This document shows positions 16,215-25,106 of a DNA stretch of 64,000 nucleotides, one piece after another (the first letter of the stretch is position 1; each line of letters starts with the position of its first letter). The position numbers and the translations under genes are program-made. This stretch comes from Bacteroidota bacterium (GTDB taxonomy: Bacteria; Bacteroidota; Bacteroidia; Cytophagales; Cyclobacteriaceae). A model generated the notes under the pieces. That model was not told where the DNA came from. It saw only the letters and a list, made by a program, of their open reading frames with translations, and did no database searches. Location: assembly GCA_023393375.1 (NCBI GenBank), contig JAEWLI010000166.1, positions 1 through 64,000 of the forward strand, given 5' to 3'.

Positions 16215-17402
16215 TCAATCAGGGTAAATCAAATATTTTTTTCTGATTGACTTATAATCGGCCAAACCCTGTTCCCACTCTGCCCGGATCATTTTTTCAT
16301 CCCAACCTGCAATGATTCTCTCTTTCAGAATGGAATTCCCGGCAAGATTGTTAAAAAAATTGTTGAAAAACTTTTCTTTCAAAGGTGACTTTTGATAGAA
16401 TTCGATCAGATAGGATAGTGAAAATCCTTCTGTTACTTCTGTTTCCCGAAAATCAATACCATAACACACCTTGTTTTCATGAGGAGGATTTTTGGACATT
16501 CCGGGTATGCTTGTCGGGGTAAAAGCAAATTCACCGAATACCGGGTCAGGGTATCCAATAGCCTGAAAAGGGAAGAGTGTGCCACGCGCTACACTTATAT
16601 TGGTGCCTTCAAACAAACATAATGAAGGATACAACTTGATGGAGAGGTCGTTGGGAAGGTTTGGTGATGGTTTTACAGGTAATGAGTAGGGGGTGCTGTG
16701 TGTATAATTTTTTACCGGAATTACTGTCAAATCACACTGTACTCCGTCAGCCAGCCACTTTTCTCCATTGATCATTTTAGCCAGTTCCCCCACAGTAAGA
16801 CCATGCACAATGGGAATAGGATGCAACCCTACATACGAAGTAAACCCCGATTGAAGAATAGGGCCATCAATATAATGGCCGTTTGGATTAGGCCGGTCGA
16901 GTACAATCAGCTTTTTTTGATTTTCTGCACATGCTTCCATCACATAATGCATGGCACTGATATAGGTATAAAACCTTGCACCTACATCCTGTATGTCAAA
17001 GATTATTATATCGATGTCCTGCAAGTGCTCAGCGGTAGGTTTTTTGGTAGCACCATAAAGCGAAATTACAGGAAGTCCGGTTTTTGTATCCTTATCATTT
17101 TTTATATTTTCCCCCGCATCTTTATCTCCACGAAATCCATGTTCCGGGGCAAATATTTTTTTTACTGCCACTCCTGACGCCATAAGCGTGTCCACTAAAT
17201 GATGCTGGTGAATCATGGAAGTATGATTCACCACAAGGGCTATATTTTTATTTTGCAATAGAGGTAAATACAGTGCTGTTTGTTCAGCTGCTGTTAAAAT
17301 TCCTGATTTTTCTTGATCAGAATCATTATTTTCTTCCCGGGTGTGGGCTTGGCACGAAGAAGCCGCAAGAAAAAAAGTTAGAATGAGAAGGTAATTTTTC
17401 AT
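16215..17402 (-). CDS. namZ: exo-beta-N-acetylmuramidase NamZ-like (DUF1343) lipoprotein
   Basis: A 395-residue lipoprotein (lipobox AASSC, Cys17). It matches the DUF1343 family, whose characterised Bacillus member NamZ releases terminal MurNAc from peptidoglycan fragments. Conserved stretches include ALVVNHTSM, FAPEHGFRGDKDAGE, IIIFDIQDVGARFYTYISAM, LDRPNPNGHYIDGP and FEGTNISVARGT. The role inferred is wall turnover in the periplasm, complementing mpl at the right end of the window (murein recycling). It leads the run namZ-fmt-folA and diverges from the permease gene at 17469. Substrate specificity is not provable here. Confidence 0.88.
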   Translation of the reverse strand: MKNYLLILTFFLAASSCQAHTREENNDSDQEKSGILTAAEQTALYLPLLQNKNIALVVNHTSMIHQHHLVDTLMASGVAVKKIFAPEHGFRGDKDAGENIKNDKDTKTGLPVISLYGATKKPTAEHLQDIDIIIFDIQDVGARFYTYISAMHYVMEACAENQKKLIVLDRPNPNGHYIDGPILQSGFTSYVGLHPIPIVHGLTVGELAKMINGEKWLADGVQCDLTVIPVKNYTHSTPYSLPVKPSPNLPNDLSIKLYPSLCLFEGTNISVARGTLFPFQAIGYPDPVFGEFAFTPTSIPGMSKNPPHENKVCYGIDFRETEVTEGFSLSYLIEFYQKSPLKEKFFNNFFNNLAGNSILKERIIAGWDEKMIRAEWEQGLADYKSIRKKYLIYPD

Positions 17403-17468
17403 TTTATAATGCTTAATTTGCGGGGGATGAAATTCCCATTTGTAATTAACTCAAAAATACTCTAAATA

Positions 17469-18689
17469 TTGAACCTCTCTTATTTTATATCAAAAAGAAT
17501 AAGTAAGGAAGAAAAATACTCTTTTTCAGCCTCGATACATGTTATTTCCATTGTGAGTATAGCTTTGGGACTGGCTACTATGATCATGGCGTTTATAATA
17601 TTGTTTGGTTTTAAAAGTGTAATCCGTGAAAAACTGGTAAGTTTTGGTGCCCATTTTCAGATCACCCGCTTTTCCCTTTCCAATTCTTTTGAACAAGATC
17701 CCATTTCAATAAACGAGGTTTTTCCGGAAAATAATGAAGAATATGATTATATTGATCATGTTCAACGATACGCCTACAAGGGGGGATTGCTAAGAACAGA
17801 CGATGAAGTATATGGTGTGCTCATCAAAGGAGTAGGGGAGGATTTCGAAAAAGACAGGTTTAATAAAAATATGGTAAAGGGTAGGTTTATAAACTATCCC
17901 GATTCCGGTTATTCACCTGAAGTGGTTATCAGTAAAAAAATATCCAATGCCCTGCAATTGGATACAGGGAGCAATGTAGTAGTGGTTTTTATACATGAAG
18001 GCAGAACCCGTTATCGCCGCTTGGATGTAAGAGGCATTTATGATACCGGAATGGAAGAGTTTGATGAAACTATTATACTAGGTGATTTAAAGATGATCCA
18101 AAATTTAAATAACTGGCCTGATTCGTTGGTTGGGGGTGTCGAAGTTTTTATTAAAGATTATAATAAGCTTGATCAGGTAGGTGATCAATTATATGAAAAA
18201 ATAGGGTACGATCTTTATTTGGATAAGATCACAGATCAATACCGTGAAGTATTCGATTGGTTGTCACTGATCAATCAGAACGTGTATATTTTTTTAGGAG
18301 TAATTTTGTTTGTAGCCTGCTTTAATATGATTTCTGCTCTTTTGATATTAATTATGGAGCGAACGCAAATGATCGGCATCTTAAAAGCCATTGGGGCAAC
18401 CAATAAACAAATCCGGGTAATTTTTATGACCAACGGTCTAATGTTGATCGCAAAAGGTTTGTTCTGGGGCAATCTGATTGGAATCGGACTGGGTGCCTTA
18501 CAGTATTATTTTAAGCTCTTTCCTCTTGACCCCGAAAATTATTATATGAGTTATGTGCCCATAGAATGGAACTGGACAGTTATCTTACTCTTGAATTTAT
18601 TAACTTTATTTATTGTTGGAATGGCACTGTTGATCCCCACTTATGTGATCAGCCGTATTAGCCCAATTAAATCCATCCGTTTTGATTAA
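17469..18689 (+). CDS. FtsX/LolC-family ABC transporter permease
   Basis: A 406-residue membrane protein starting MNLSYFISKRI. The start codon is TTG at 17469, required because an in-frame stop lies two codons upstream and the next ATG is inside the first membrane helix. It has one N-terminal helix (about 25-50), a large periplasmic domain (50-270) and three C-terminal helices (about 275-300, 320-345, 365-390), with the FtsX motif RTQMIGILKAIGATNKQIRV. This is the LolC/LolE layout (lipoprotein release), and such permeases need an ATPase like LolD. No ATPase gene is adjacent. It diverges from namZ. Confidence 0.85.
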   Translation: MNLSYFISKRISKEEKYSFSASIHVISIVSIALGLATMIMAFIILFGFKSVIREKLVSFGAHFQITRFSLSNSFEQDPISINEVFPENNEEYDYIDHVQRYAYKGGLLRTDDEVYGVLIKGVGEDFEKDRFNKNMVKGRFINYPDSGYSPEVVISKKISNALQLDTGSNVVVVFIHEGRTRYRRLDVRGIYDTGMEEFDETIILGDLKMIQNLNNWPDSLVGGVEVFIKDYNKLDQVGDQLYEKIGYDLYLDKITDQYREVFDWLSLINQNVYIFLGVILFVACFNMISALLILIMERTQMIGILKAIGATNKQIRVIFMTNGLMLIAKGLFWGNLIGIGLGALQYYFKLFPLDPENYYMSYVPIEWNWTVILLLNLLTLFIVGMALLIPTYVISRISPIKSIRFD

Positions 18690-18771
18690 GTGTAAATCTG
18701 TAAATTTCTGGCGTTCACGTATTTCACTGGGTATTATATTGACTTAAGATAAGATGCCGCTTTGACCCTCG

Positions 18772-19263
18772 CTACACCAATGGATCAATGTTTAATGCAT
18801 CAATTAATTTACCCTGATATTTTTCGGCTTCCACACCAAATCGCCTTAAAAATTCCACACCTTCGTCAAAAGGCAATCCTTTATACTCAGCATAAGAGTT
18901 CAAATAGATGACCTTCTTGATCCCCATGCTAAAAATAATCCTTGCACATGCCAGACAGGGAGTGAGTGTAAGATACAAAGTAGAGCCATCAACTGATGCT
19001 TTATTTTTTACAGCATACAAAATCGCATTTTGTTCAGCATGAATAGCCAATGAACAACTGCCTCTGGAATCAGAAGCACAGCCAGTTTCAGGCCACTCCA
19101 CGTCACAGTTATGGGTTCCTGCGGGTGGTCCATTATAACCGATACTGATGATCCGGGTGTCTTTGGTTAATACAGCACCAACATGTTTTTTAATGCAATG
19201 AGAACGACGGGCAAGGTTGATGGCCAGTTCCATAAAAATCTCATCAAATTCAGGTTTTTCCAT
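18772..19263 (-). CDS. dCMP deaminase family protein
   Basis: A 163-residue zinc deaminase. The zinc site is His75 and Glu77 (in IHAEQNAIL) with Cys103 and Cys106 (TPCLACARI). GYNGPPAGTHNC and DSRGSC are typical of the ComEB / dCMP deaminase group. It would convert dCMP to dUMP for dTMP synthesis. It is convergent with the permease gene and divergent from the DUF2911 gene, so it is probably a single-gene unit. The exact substrate (dCMP or another nucleotide) is inferred from the family. Confidence 0.9.
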   Translation of the reverse strand: MEKPEFDEIFMELAINLARRSHCIKKHVGAVLTKDTRIISIGYNGPPAGTHNCDVEWPETGCASDSRGSCSLAIHAEQNAILYAVKNKASVDGSTLYLTLTPCLACARIIFSMGIKKVIYLNSYAEYKGLPFDEGVEFLRRFGVEAEKYQGKLIDALNIDPLV

Positions 19264-19395
19264 AAATTATTTTTTAAGCAACAAACAAAGGTATATTAAA
19301 AAATCTTTTCTATCTTTATTTTTTGCGTGAAATGGCATGAAAGATGCTGTTCAACAAATCAAATTTTAATAAATAAATCTATATTCTTCGATTAT

Positions 19396-19923
19396 ATGAA
19401 AAATGCACTTGTTGTTTTATCTTGTTTATTTTTATTTGTTAGCACAACTCAAGCACAGGAAGTTTTAAAGCCACGTTTAAGTCCACTAGAAATGGTGACT
19501 ATGAAATATGAGGATACTTATGTGAAAATCACATACAGCCGTCCACATAAGAGGGATAGAGAAGTTTTTGGCGAATTAGTGCCTTTCGGCAAAGTATGGA
19601 GAACAGGTGCAAATGAGGCTACAGAAATCACACTGACCGGTGCAATTAAAATAGCAGGTAAGGAGTTGGCACCCGGAGCTTACACCCTATTCTCAATTCC
19701 TGAAAAAAATAAGTGGACAATCATCCTGAACAAGGAAGTAGGGCAGTGGGGGGCTTATAATTATAATCCCGATCTTGATATAATGCGGTTTGATGTACCT
19801 GTTCACAAGACAGAGGTGGTATATGAGCCTTTAACCATTGAGTTTGAGCAGCACGAAGAAATCACCAATATATTGATTATTTGGGACCGGACTAAAGTGG
19901 AAATTCCTTTTCAGTTCCTTTAA
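19396..19923 (+). CDS. DUF2911 secreted protein
   Basis: A 175-residue protein with a clear signal peptide (KNALVVLSCLFLFVSTTQAQE). The mature domain matches DUF2911: SPLEMVTMKYEDTYVKITYSRP, REVFGELVPFGKVWRTGANEATE, LAPGAYTLFSIPE, and WGAYNYNPDLD. These proteins are common in Bacteroidota and of unknown function. The ATG at 19396 is chosen because the signal peptide starts there; a GTG 23 codons upstream would add a polar stretch that does not fit. Confidence 0.88.
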   Translation: MKNALVVLSCLFLFVSTTQAQEVLKPRLSPLEMVTMKYEDTYVKITYSRPHKRDREVFGELVPFGKVWRTGANEATEITLTGAIKIAGKELAPGAYTLFSIPEKNKWTIILNKEVGQWGAYNYNPDLDIMRFDVPVHKTEVVYEPLTIEFEQHEEITNILIIWDRTKVEIPFQFL

Positions 19924-19927
19924 AAAT

Positions 19928-19980
19928 AGTAAGATTAGTAAGGGTGATCAATGAATAAATTCACCCTAACTGATTTTACT
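19928..19980. terminator. long inverted repeat between convergent genes
   Basis: Bases 19928-19947 pair with 19961-19980 (20 positions, one mismatch, two G-T) around a 13-base loop; the core AGGGTGA / TCACCCT is perfect. It lies between the ends of the DUF2911 gene and nadB, so it may terminate or block transcription from both sides. No strong T run follows on either strand. Confidence 0.5.
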
Positions 19981-20010
19981 AAAATCCTGTTATTTATAGG
20001 GTAATAAATC

Positions 20011-21606
20011 TTATATTACGATTGTATCTTTCAGAAATTTGTCAGATTGTTCAGGATAGTCAGACATAAAATGTAATCCCCGGCTTTCATTTCTCCTCAT
20101 AGCTGAGCTAATGATCATATGGGCTACTGCTGATAAGTTTCTTAAGCTGATCAGACTAGAAAACACTTTGGTTCTTTTATAATATTCTTCGATTTCCTCA
20201 TATAAAAAATGAATTCTGCTATAAGCTCTTTTCAAATGAGTAGCCGAACGCACAATCCCAACATAATCCCACATCACTGATTGTATCTCTTTCATGTTGT
20301 GTTTGATCAGTACCCATTCTTCCACATTTTCCAATCCTTGTTCATACCATTCGGGAATCACAATGTCTGAATAATCTTTTTTCGGACTATTAATGGCTTT
20401 CATCGCTGCCCGGTGACTAAAAACAGCTGCTTCCAGTAAGCTGTTGCTTGCCAGACGGTTTGCCCCATGCACACCAGTGTGTGCCGTTTCACCACTGGCA
20501 AATAAGTTTTGCATCGAAGTTTGTCCATCAAGGTCTGTCATGACCCCTCCACACATATAATGTGCTGCAGGCACGACGGGAATAGGTGAAGTTGTAATAT
20601 CCAGGTTTAGGTGAGTCAGGCAATGGTTGTAAATGTTAGGGAAACGGTCTTTGACCACATCCTTGTTCAAATGGGTCATGTCCAGAAACACACAATCATC
20701 TCCTTCTTTTTTCATCTCCGAATCGATGGCACGTGCTACTATATCCCTTGGAGCGAGTTCTGCATGGGGATCGTATTTTTTCATAAATGCTTTCCCTTTG
20801 GCATTGACTAGTATGCCCCCAAATCCTCGTAAAGCTTCAGAAATTAGAAATGGTTTATATCCGGGATTATAAAGGGCTGTGGGATGAAACTGTATAAATT
20901 CCATGTTGGAAATTCGTACACCTGCTCTAAAAGCCATTGCAATACCATCACCTGTAGCGATTTTGGGATTAGTTGAATGGAGATAAACCCGGGTTGCACC
21001 TCCAGTAGCCAATAAAGTGTAGGATGCTTGAAATGCTTTTACGGTTTTTTTCTTCTTGTCAAGTACATAAGCCCCAAAACAAATATTAAAGTTGGCACTT
21101 AGATTTCCTAATACATGGTGTTCTGTAATAAGGTCGATGGCAATATGATTTTCATAAATGGTTATGTTTGGATGGTCCAATACTTGCTGGTGCATGGTTT
21201 TCTCCATTTCTGCACCCGTCATATCTTTGGCATGAAGTATTCTGCTCCTGGAATGGCCTCCTTCTTTGGCCAGGTCAAAATTCAAATTTGACTGATCCAT
21301 AGAAAAATTGACCCCCCATTTGACCAGTTCTTTTATTCGCTCAGGCCCTTCCTGCACCAATACACTTACAGCATCAGGATGGCATAAACCGGCACCTGCT
21401 ACCATTGTATCATGTTGATGTGATTCGAAAGTATCTTCTTCCGAAGTGACTGCGGCAATGCCTCCTTGAGCCCAGGAGGTGTTGGTGTCCTTGGCTTTTT
21501 TCTTGGTGACCAGAATAACCTTGCCATGCTCTGCCACTTTTAGAGCAAATGTGAGACCGGCCAATCCGCTTCCTATCACCAAATAATCGGATTTAATAAT
21601 TTCCAA
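20011..21606 (-). CDS. nadB: L-aspartate oxidase
   Basis: A 531-residue FAD enzyme oxidising aspartate to iminoaspartate, first step of NAD synthesis. It has the FAD fold YLVIGSGLAGLTFALKVAEHG (GSGLAG at 12-17), TSWAQGGIAAV, the active-site region GGHSRSRILHAKDMTGAEME and the C-terminal ESRGLHFMSDYPE. Length is normal. The start codon is TTG, fixed by a strong AGGAGG 7 bases upstream; no ATG lies before the FAD motif. nadA and nadC are not nearby. It diverges from gldA. Confidence 0.95.
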   Translation of the reverse strand: MEIIKSDYLVIGSGLAGLTFALKVAEHGKVILVTKKKAKDTNTSWAQGGIAAVTSEEDTFESHQHDTMVAGAGLCHPDAVSVLVQEGPERIKELVKWGVNFSMDQSNLNFDLAKEGGHSRSRILHAKDMTGAEMEKTMHQQVLDHPNITIYENHIAIDLITEHHVLGNLSANFNICFGAYVLDKKKKTVKAFQASYTLLATGGATRVYLHSTNPKIATGDGIAMAFRAGVRISNMEFIQFHPTALYNPGYKPFLISEALRGFGGILVNAKGKAFMKKYDPHAELAPRDIVARAIDSEMKKEGDDCVFLDMTHLNKDVVKDRFPNIYNHCLTHLNLDITTSPIPVVPAAHYMCGGVMTDLDGQTSMQNLFASGETAHTGVHGANRLASNSLLEAAVFSHRAAMKAINSPKKDYSDIVIPEWYEQGLENVEEWVLIKHNMKEIQSVMWDYVGIVRSATHLKRAYSRIHFLYEEIEEYYKRTKVFSSLISLRNLSAVAHMIISSAMRRNESRGLHFMSDYPEQSDKFLKDTIVI

Positions 21607-21613
21607 AATTGAT

Positions 21614-21619
21614 CCTCCT
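21614..21619 (-). promoter_or_regulatory. Shine-Dalgarno site of nadB
   Basis: AGGAGG on the minus strand, 7 bases before the TTG start of nadB. A full Shine-Dalgarno is unusual in Bacteroidota and may make up for the weak start codon. A -7-like TAATTTTG lies just upstream on the same strand (21635-21642). Confidence 0.7.
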
Positions 21620-21744
21620 AAAAAATTATGGGGTCAAAATTATAAATTTTATTTCAGTAATTGAGGATGGTGCAAAATAAAAGATATGAAAGATTCAAAT
21701 CATTGAAATTGGAGGGATTATACTACCGGATTCATAATTATCGT

Positions 21745-21752
21745 TATTTTTG
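21745..21752 (+). promoter_or_regulatory. candidate -7 box of gldA
   Basis: TATTTTTG matches TAnnTTTG; transcription would start near 21759, before the ATG at 21781. No good -33 TTTG lies at the usual distance, so confidence is low. If correct, it rules out the upstream TTG at 21661 as the gldA start. Confidence 0.3.
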
Positions 21753-21780
21753 GGCAATCGCGATAATTAAATTTAGACAA

Positions 21781-22701
21781 ATGTCCCTAAAGGTCTTCCA
21801 GTTAACAAAAGAGTTTGGTAAACAAAAGGCATTAGCGAATATTTCCTTCGATGTAAAGGAAGGGGAAATTGTAGGATTGTTAGGGCCTAATGGCGCTGGA
21901 AAATCCACAACCATGAAGATTATCACATGTTACCTTCCCCCCACATCCGGACACGTAGAATTGTATGGTTATAATATATTGAATCAGCCCCTCCAGATCA
22001 AAAGGATCATTGGATATTTACCCGAACATAATCCTTTGTACCTCGATATGTATGTACACGAATACCTTGCATTTATTGGCTCATTGTATCAGTTGAAAGG
22101 AAAAACCTTGCGAAATAGGATTGAAGAGACGGTTTCTTTATGTGGTTTAAATTTGGAGCAGAATAAAAAAATTGAAGCTTTGTCAAAGGGTTACAGGCAG
22201 AGGGTGGGATTAGCCCAGGCATTGATTCATGATCCCAAAACACTTATCCTAGATGAGCCTACTACAGGTCTTGATCCCAACCAGATAGTAGAAATAAGAA
22301 ACCTTATTAAGACTATCGGAAAGGAAAAAACCGTTATTTTTTCTTCTCATATTATGCAGGAGGTGGAGGCTTTATGCGACAGGGTGATCATCATCAATCG
22401 TGGAAAAATAATTGCTGATGGTAGTGTAACTGATCTCCAGAGAGGCTCTTCAACTAAAAATATGGTCACATTAGAATTTACCAATAGTATTGATACTAAG
22501 ATATTTGACGCCATTGAAGGTGTGGAAATAAGGGAAACTTCTACAGGTAAATACGCTCTTGAGGTGGACGCCTCCTTAGATATCCGGCCGGTATTGTTTA
22601 AACTTGCCACAGAGCATAATCTTCCATTGTTAGGGCTGAAACTAGAGGAAAATACCATGGAAAATGTGTTTCGGCAATTGACTGAAGATAAAAAGGATTA
22701 A
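21781..22701 (+). CDS. gldA: gliding-motility ABC transporter ATP-binding subunit GldA
   Basis: A 306-residue ABC ATPase: Walker A GPNGAGKS at 35-42, signature LSKGYRQ at 134-140, Walker B LILDEP at 155-160, H-loop in IFSSHIMQEVEALCD. With GldF and GldG it forms the ABC complex needed for gliding in Flavobacterium. I start it at ATG 21781 (MSLKVFQLTKEFGKQ), where ABC homologs begin; an open frame runs back to a TTG at 21661 but its translation is not ABC-like. gldF follows after 2 bases. Confidence 0.92.
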   Translation: MSLKVFQLTKEFGKQKALANISFDVKEGEIVGLLGPNGAGKSTTMKIITCYLPPTSGHVELYGYNILNQPLQIKRIIGYLPEHNPLYLDMYVHEYLAFIGSLYQLKGKTLRNRIEETVSLCGLNLEQNKKIEALSKGYRQRVGLAQALIHDPKTLILDEPTTGLDPNQIVEIRNLIKTIGKEKTVIFSSHIMQEVEALCDRVIIINRGKIIADGSVTDLQRGSSTKNMVTLEFTNSIDTKIFDAIEGVEIRETSTGKYALEVDASLDIRPVLFKLATEHNLPLLGLKLEENTMENVFRQLTEDKKD

Positions 22702-22703
22702 TT

Positions 22704-23432
22704 ATGTACAGCATATTATTAAAGGAAGTTAACAGCTTTTTAAATTCCCTGATTGCTTATATTGTAATTAGTGTCTTTTTAATTGGTGTTGGGTTACTGA
22801 CGTGGGTATTTCCAGAGACAAGTGTTTTAGAGTATGGATTTGCCGATCTTGGAGTGCTCTTCTCTTTTGCTCCTTACGTGTTCATGTTTTTGATCCCCGC
22901 CATTGCCATGCGTTCATTTTCAGAAGAGAAAAGATCAGGATCATTGGAAATGTTGCTTACAAAGCCGGTAACTGATCTTCAAATCATTACCGGAAAATAT
23001 TTAGCTGGTTTTCTATTGGTACTGTTTTCTATATTGCCAACAATTATATTTTACTTATCAATCTATTGGTTGGGAAATCCTGTTGGAAATGTGGATTCGG
23101 CAGGTGTAGCCGGTTCGTATATAGGCCTCTCCCTATTGGGAGGCGTATTTATGTCAATAGGTATATTTTCATCATCAATTACGCAAAATCAGATTGTGGC
23201 ATTTATCCTGGCAGTTTTTCTTTGTTTCCTGCTTTATTCCGGCGTGGGATCATTGACACAAATCCCAGCGATGGGGCAGTGGGTTTTGGCTTTAGAACAA
23301 TTCGGAATTATGTATCATTATCAGGCCATGAGCAAAGGGGTATTGGATTCACGTAACTTGATCTATTTCTTAAGTGTGATCATAATCATGCTGATGTTTA
23401 CAAATCTTGTATTAAAAAGTAGAAAATGGTAA
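22704..23432 (+). CDS. gldF: gliding-motility ABC transporter permease GldF
   Basis: A 242-residue ABC-2-type permease with six membrane helices (about 15-35, 55-75, 100-122, 135-160, 165-185, 215-238) and the short cytoplasmic motif FSEEKRSGSLEMLLTKPVTD after the second helix, which contacts the ATPase. It starts 2 bases after gldA and overlaps gldG by 7 bases, so the three are made from one message. In Flavobacterium loss of GldF abolishes gliding. The exact transported cargo is not known. Confidence 0.92.
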   Translation: MYSILLKEVNSFLNSLIAYIVISVFLIGVGLLTWVFPETSVLEYGFADLGVLFSFAPYVFMFLIPAIAMRSFSEEKRSGSLEMLLTKPVTDLQIITGKYLAGFLLVLFSILPTIIFYLSIYWLGNPVGNVDSAGVAGSYIGLSLLGGVFMSIGIFSSSITQNQIVAFILAVFLCFLLYSGVGSLTQIPAMGQWVLALEQFGIMYHYQAMSKGVLDSRNLIYFLSVIIIMLMFTNLVLKSRKW

Positions 23433-25105
23433 ACTGGGCAAGCAAAAAGATAGAAGATATTCTTAAATTCCTGATCGTGATTGCTTCAGTGATTTTGTTA
23501 AATCAACTAGCGTCAGGGTATTTTTGGCGGTGGGATCTTACTGCAGAAAAGCGATACTCTATATCAGATGCCACAAAAGAAATGTTAAAGTCATTAGATG
23601 ATGTTGTTTTTGTGGAAGTTTACCTTACCGGTCAGTTACCTTCAGATTTTGAAAGATTCAGGAAATCAATTGGTGAAACACTCGAACAATTTCGTGCCTA
23701 TGGGGGACGGAATATTCAATATGCTTTTATTGATCCCATTCAAGCGAAAGGGGATAAGGCGAGGAATGATGCGATTAACCACCTCGGACAAATGGGGATT
23801 CAGCCAACTAATGTAATGGCTACTGAGAAAGGACAAAGAATCGAAAAATTAGTATTTCCCGGAGCAGCAGTTTTTTACAATAATCAATCTGTGGGGGTTA
23901 CTTTGTTAAAAGGCGATCAGGGAGCTTCTTCACAACAAATATTAAATCAATCAGTAGAAAGTTTAGAATATGAACTGGCTTCAGTAATACAAGATCTGGT
24001 ATTGAGTGATAGAAAAACCATAGGTCTCAGCAAAGGTCATGGGGAATTGGATTCACTGGAAGTGGCAGGGCTTCAAGCAGCACTCAGGGAAAGGTATAAA
24101 ACCAAATCGATATTTTTGGATAAAGATTTGTCAACAATCGATGCACTTATTCTGGCAAAACCAATCCAGCCATTTTCAGAACAGGATATTTATCATTTGG
24201 ACCAATACTTAATGAATGGTGGGAAGATCATTTATTTGGTCGATGCAGTCCATGTCGATGCAGATAGCGTGGGTGGTGAGGGAACTACAGCCATTCCCCT
24301 TGAATTAAATCTGACCGATCTGTTTTTTCAGTATGGCATTCGTATCAATCCGAACCTGGTATTGGACATGAATTCAGCTTTTTATCCGGCTATTGTTGGT
24401 CAAATGGGAAATCAACCACAAATAAGGCCTTTGCCCTGGCCATTTTTCCCACTTATAAACCAGTTTGCTAAGCATCCAATTGTAAGAAATATCGATGCAG
24501 TATCTATGAAATACGCCAGCACAATTGATACTGTAAAAGCAGATGGAATCAACAAGGTGCCGCTACTAATGACTTCGCAATATAGTCGGTTAAATCAGGT
24601 CCCTTCATTAGTAAGTTTAAATATGATGAGGGAGGAACTAAGGCCGGAACTGTTCACCATTAGCCATGTACCTGTAGGATATTTATTGGAAGGCAAATTT
24701 ACCTCTTTGTATAACAATCGATTTTTGCCCTCTTTTGCAAATAGCAGCACATTTAAAAAAGAAAGCTTACCTACAAAAATTGTTGTAGTGGCAGATGGTG
24801 ATGTAGCTCGGAATGAGGTAAGCCGCCAAAATGGGAGGCCTTACCCTTTAGGATTCGATCCTGTACTTCAAACTACACTTGGGAATAAAGACTTTATCTT
24901 GAATGCACTCTCGTATTTATTAAATGACCAGGGTCTGATATTGGCCAGAAACAAGGAGGTGGCCATTAGACCATTAGACAAATTCAAGGTGGACGATCAG
25001 CGGCTATTTTGGCAAACCATCAACTTGGGCATTCCTATATTACTAATCATAATTTTTGGGTTGTTTAAAGTTTATTTAAGAAAAAAAAGGTATACCGGTT
25101 TCTAA
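23426..25105 (+). CDS. gldG: gliding-motility protein GldG
   Basis: A 559-residue protein with one N-terminal helix (about 13-30), the family motif WRWDLTAEKRYSISDATKEML, a large extracytoplasmic region (ABC-transporter auxiliary fold, with IDPIQAKGD and KPIQPFSEQDIYHLDQYLMNGGK) and one C-terminal helix (about 532-550) followed by a basic tail. It overlaps gldF by 7 bases and ends 1 base before the DUF4340 gene. It is the third part of the gliding ABC complex. Confidence 0.92.
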   Translation: MVNWASKKIEDILKFLIVIASVILLNQLASGYFWRWDLTAEKRYSISDATKEMLKSLDDVVFVEVYLTGQLPSDFERFRKSIGETLEQFRAYGGRNIQYAFIDPIQAKGDKARNDAINHLGQMGIQPTNVMATEKGQRIEKLVFPGAAVFYNNQSVGVTLLKGDQGASSQQILNQSVESLEYELASVIQDLVLSDRKTIGLSKGHGELDSLEVAGLQAALRERYKTKSIFLDKDLSTIDALILAKPIQPFSEQDIYHLDQYLMNGGKIIYLVDAVHVDADSVGGEGTTAIPLELNLTDLFFQYGIRINPNLVLDMNSAFYPAIVGQMGNQPQIRPLPWPFFPLINQFAKHPIVRNIDAVSMKYASTIDTVKADGINKVPLLMTSQYSRLNQVPSLVSLNMMREELRPELFTISHVPVGYLLEGKFTSLYNNRFLPSFANSSTFKKESLPTKIVVVADGDVARNEVSRQNGRPYPLGFDPVLQTTLGNKDFILNALSYLLNDQGLILARNKEVAIRPLDKFKVDDQRLFWQTINLGIPILLIIIFGLFKVYLRKKRYTGF

Positions 25106-25106
25106 A

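Noticed and set aside
21661..21780. A TTG-started extension of gldA by 40 residues
   Set aside because: The extra translation is not ABC-like, a -7-like promoter box lies inside it, and homologs begin at the ATG at 21781.
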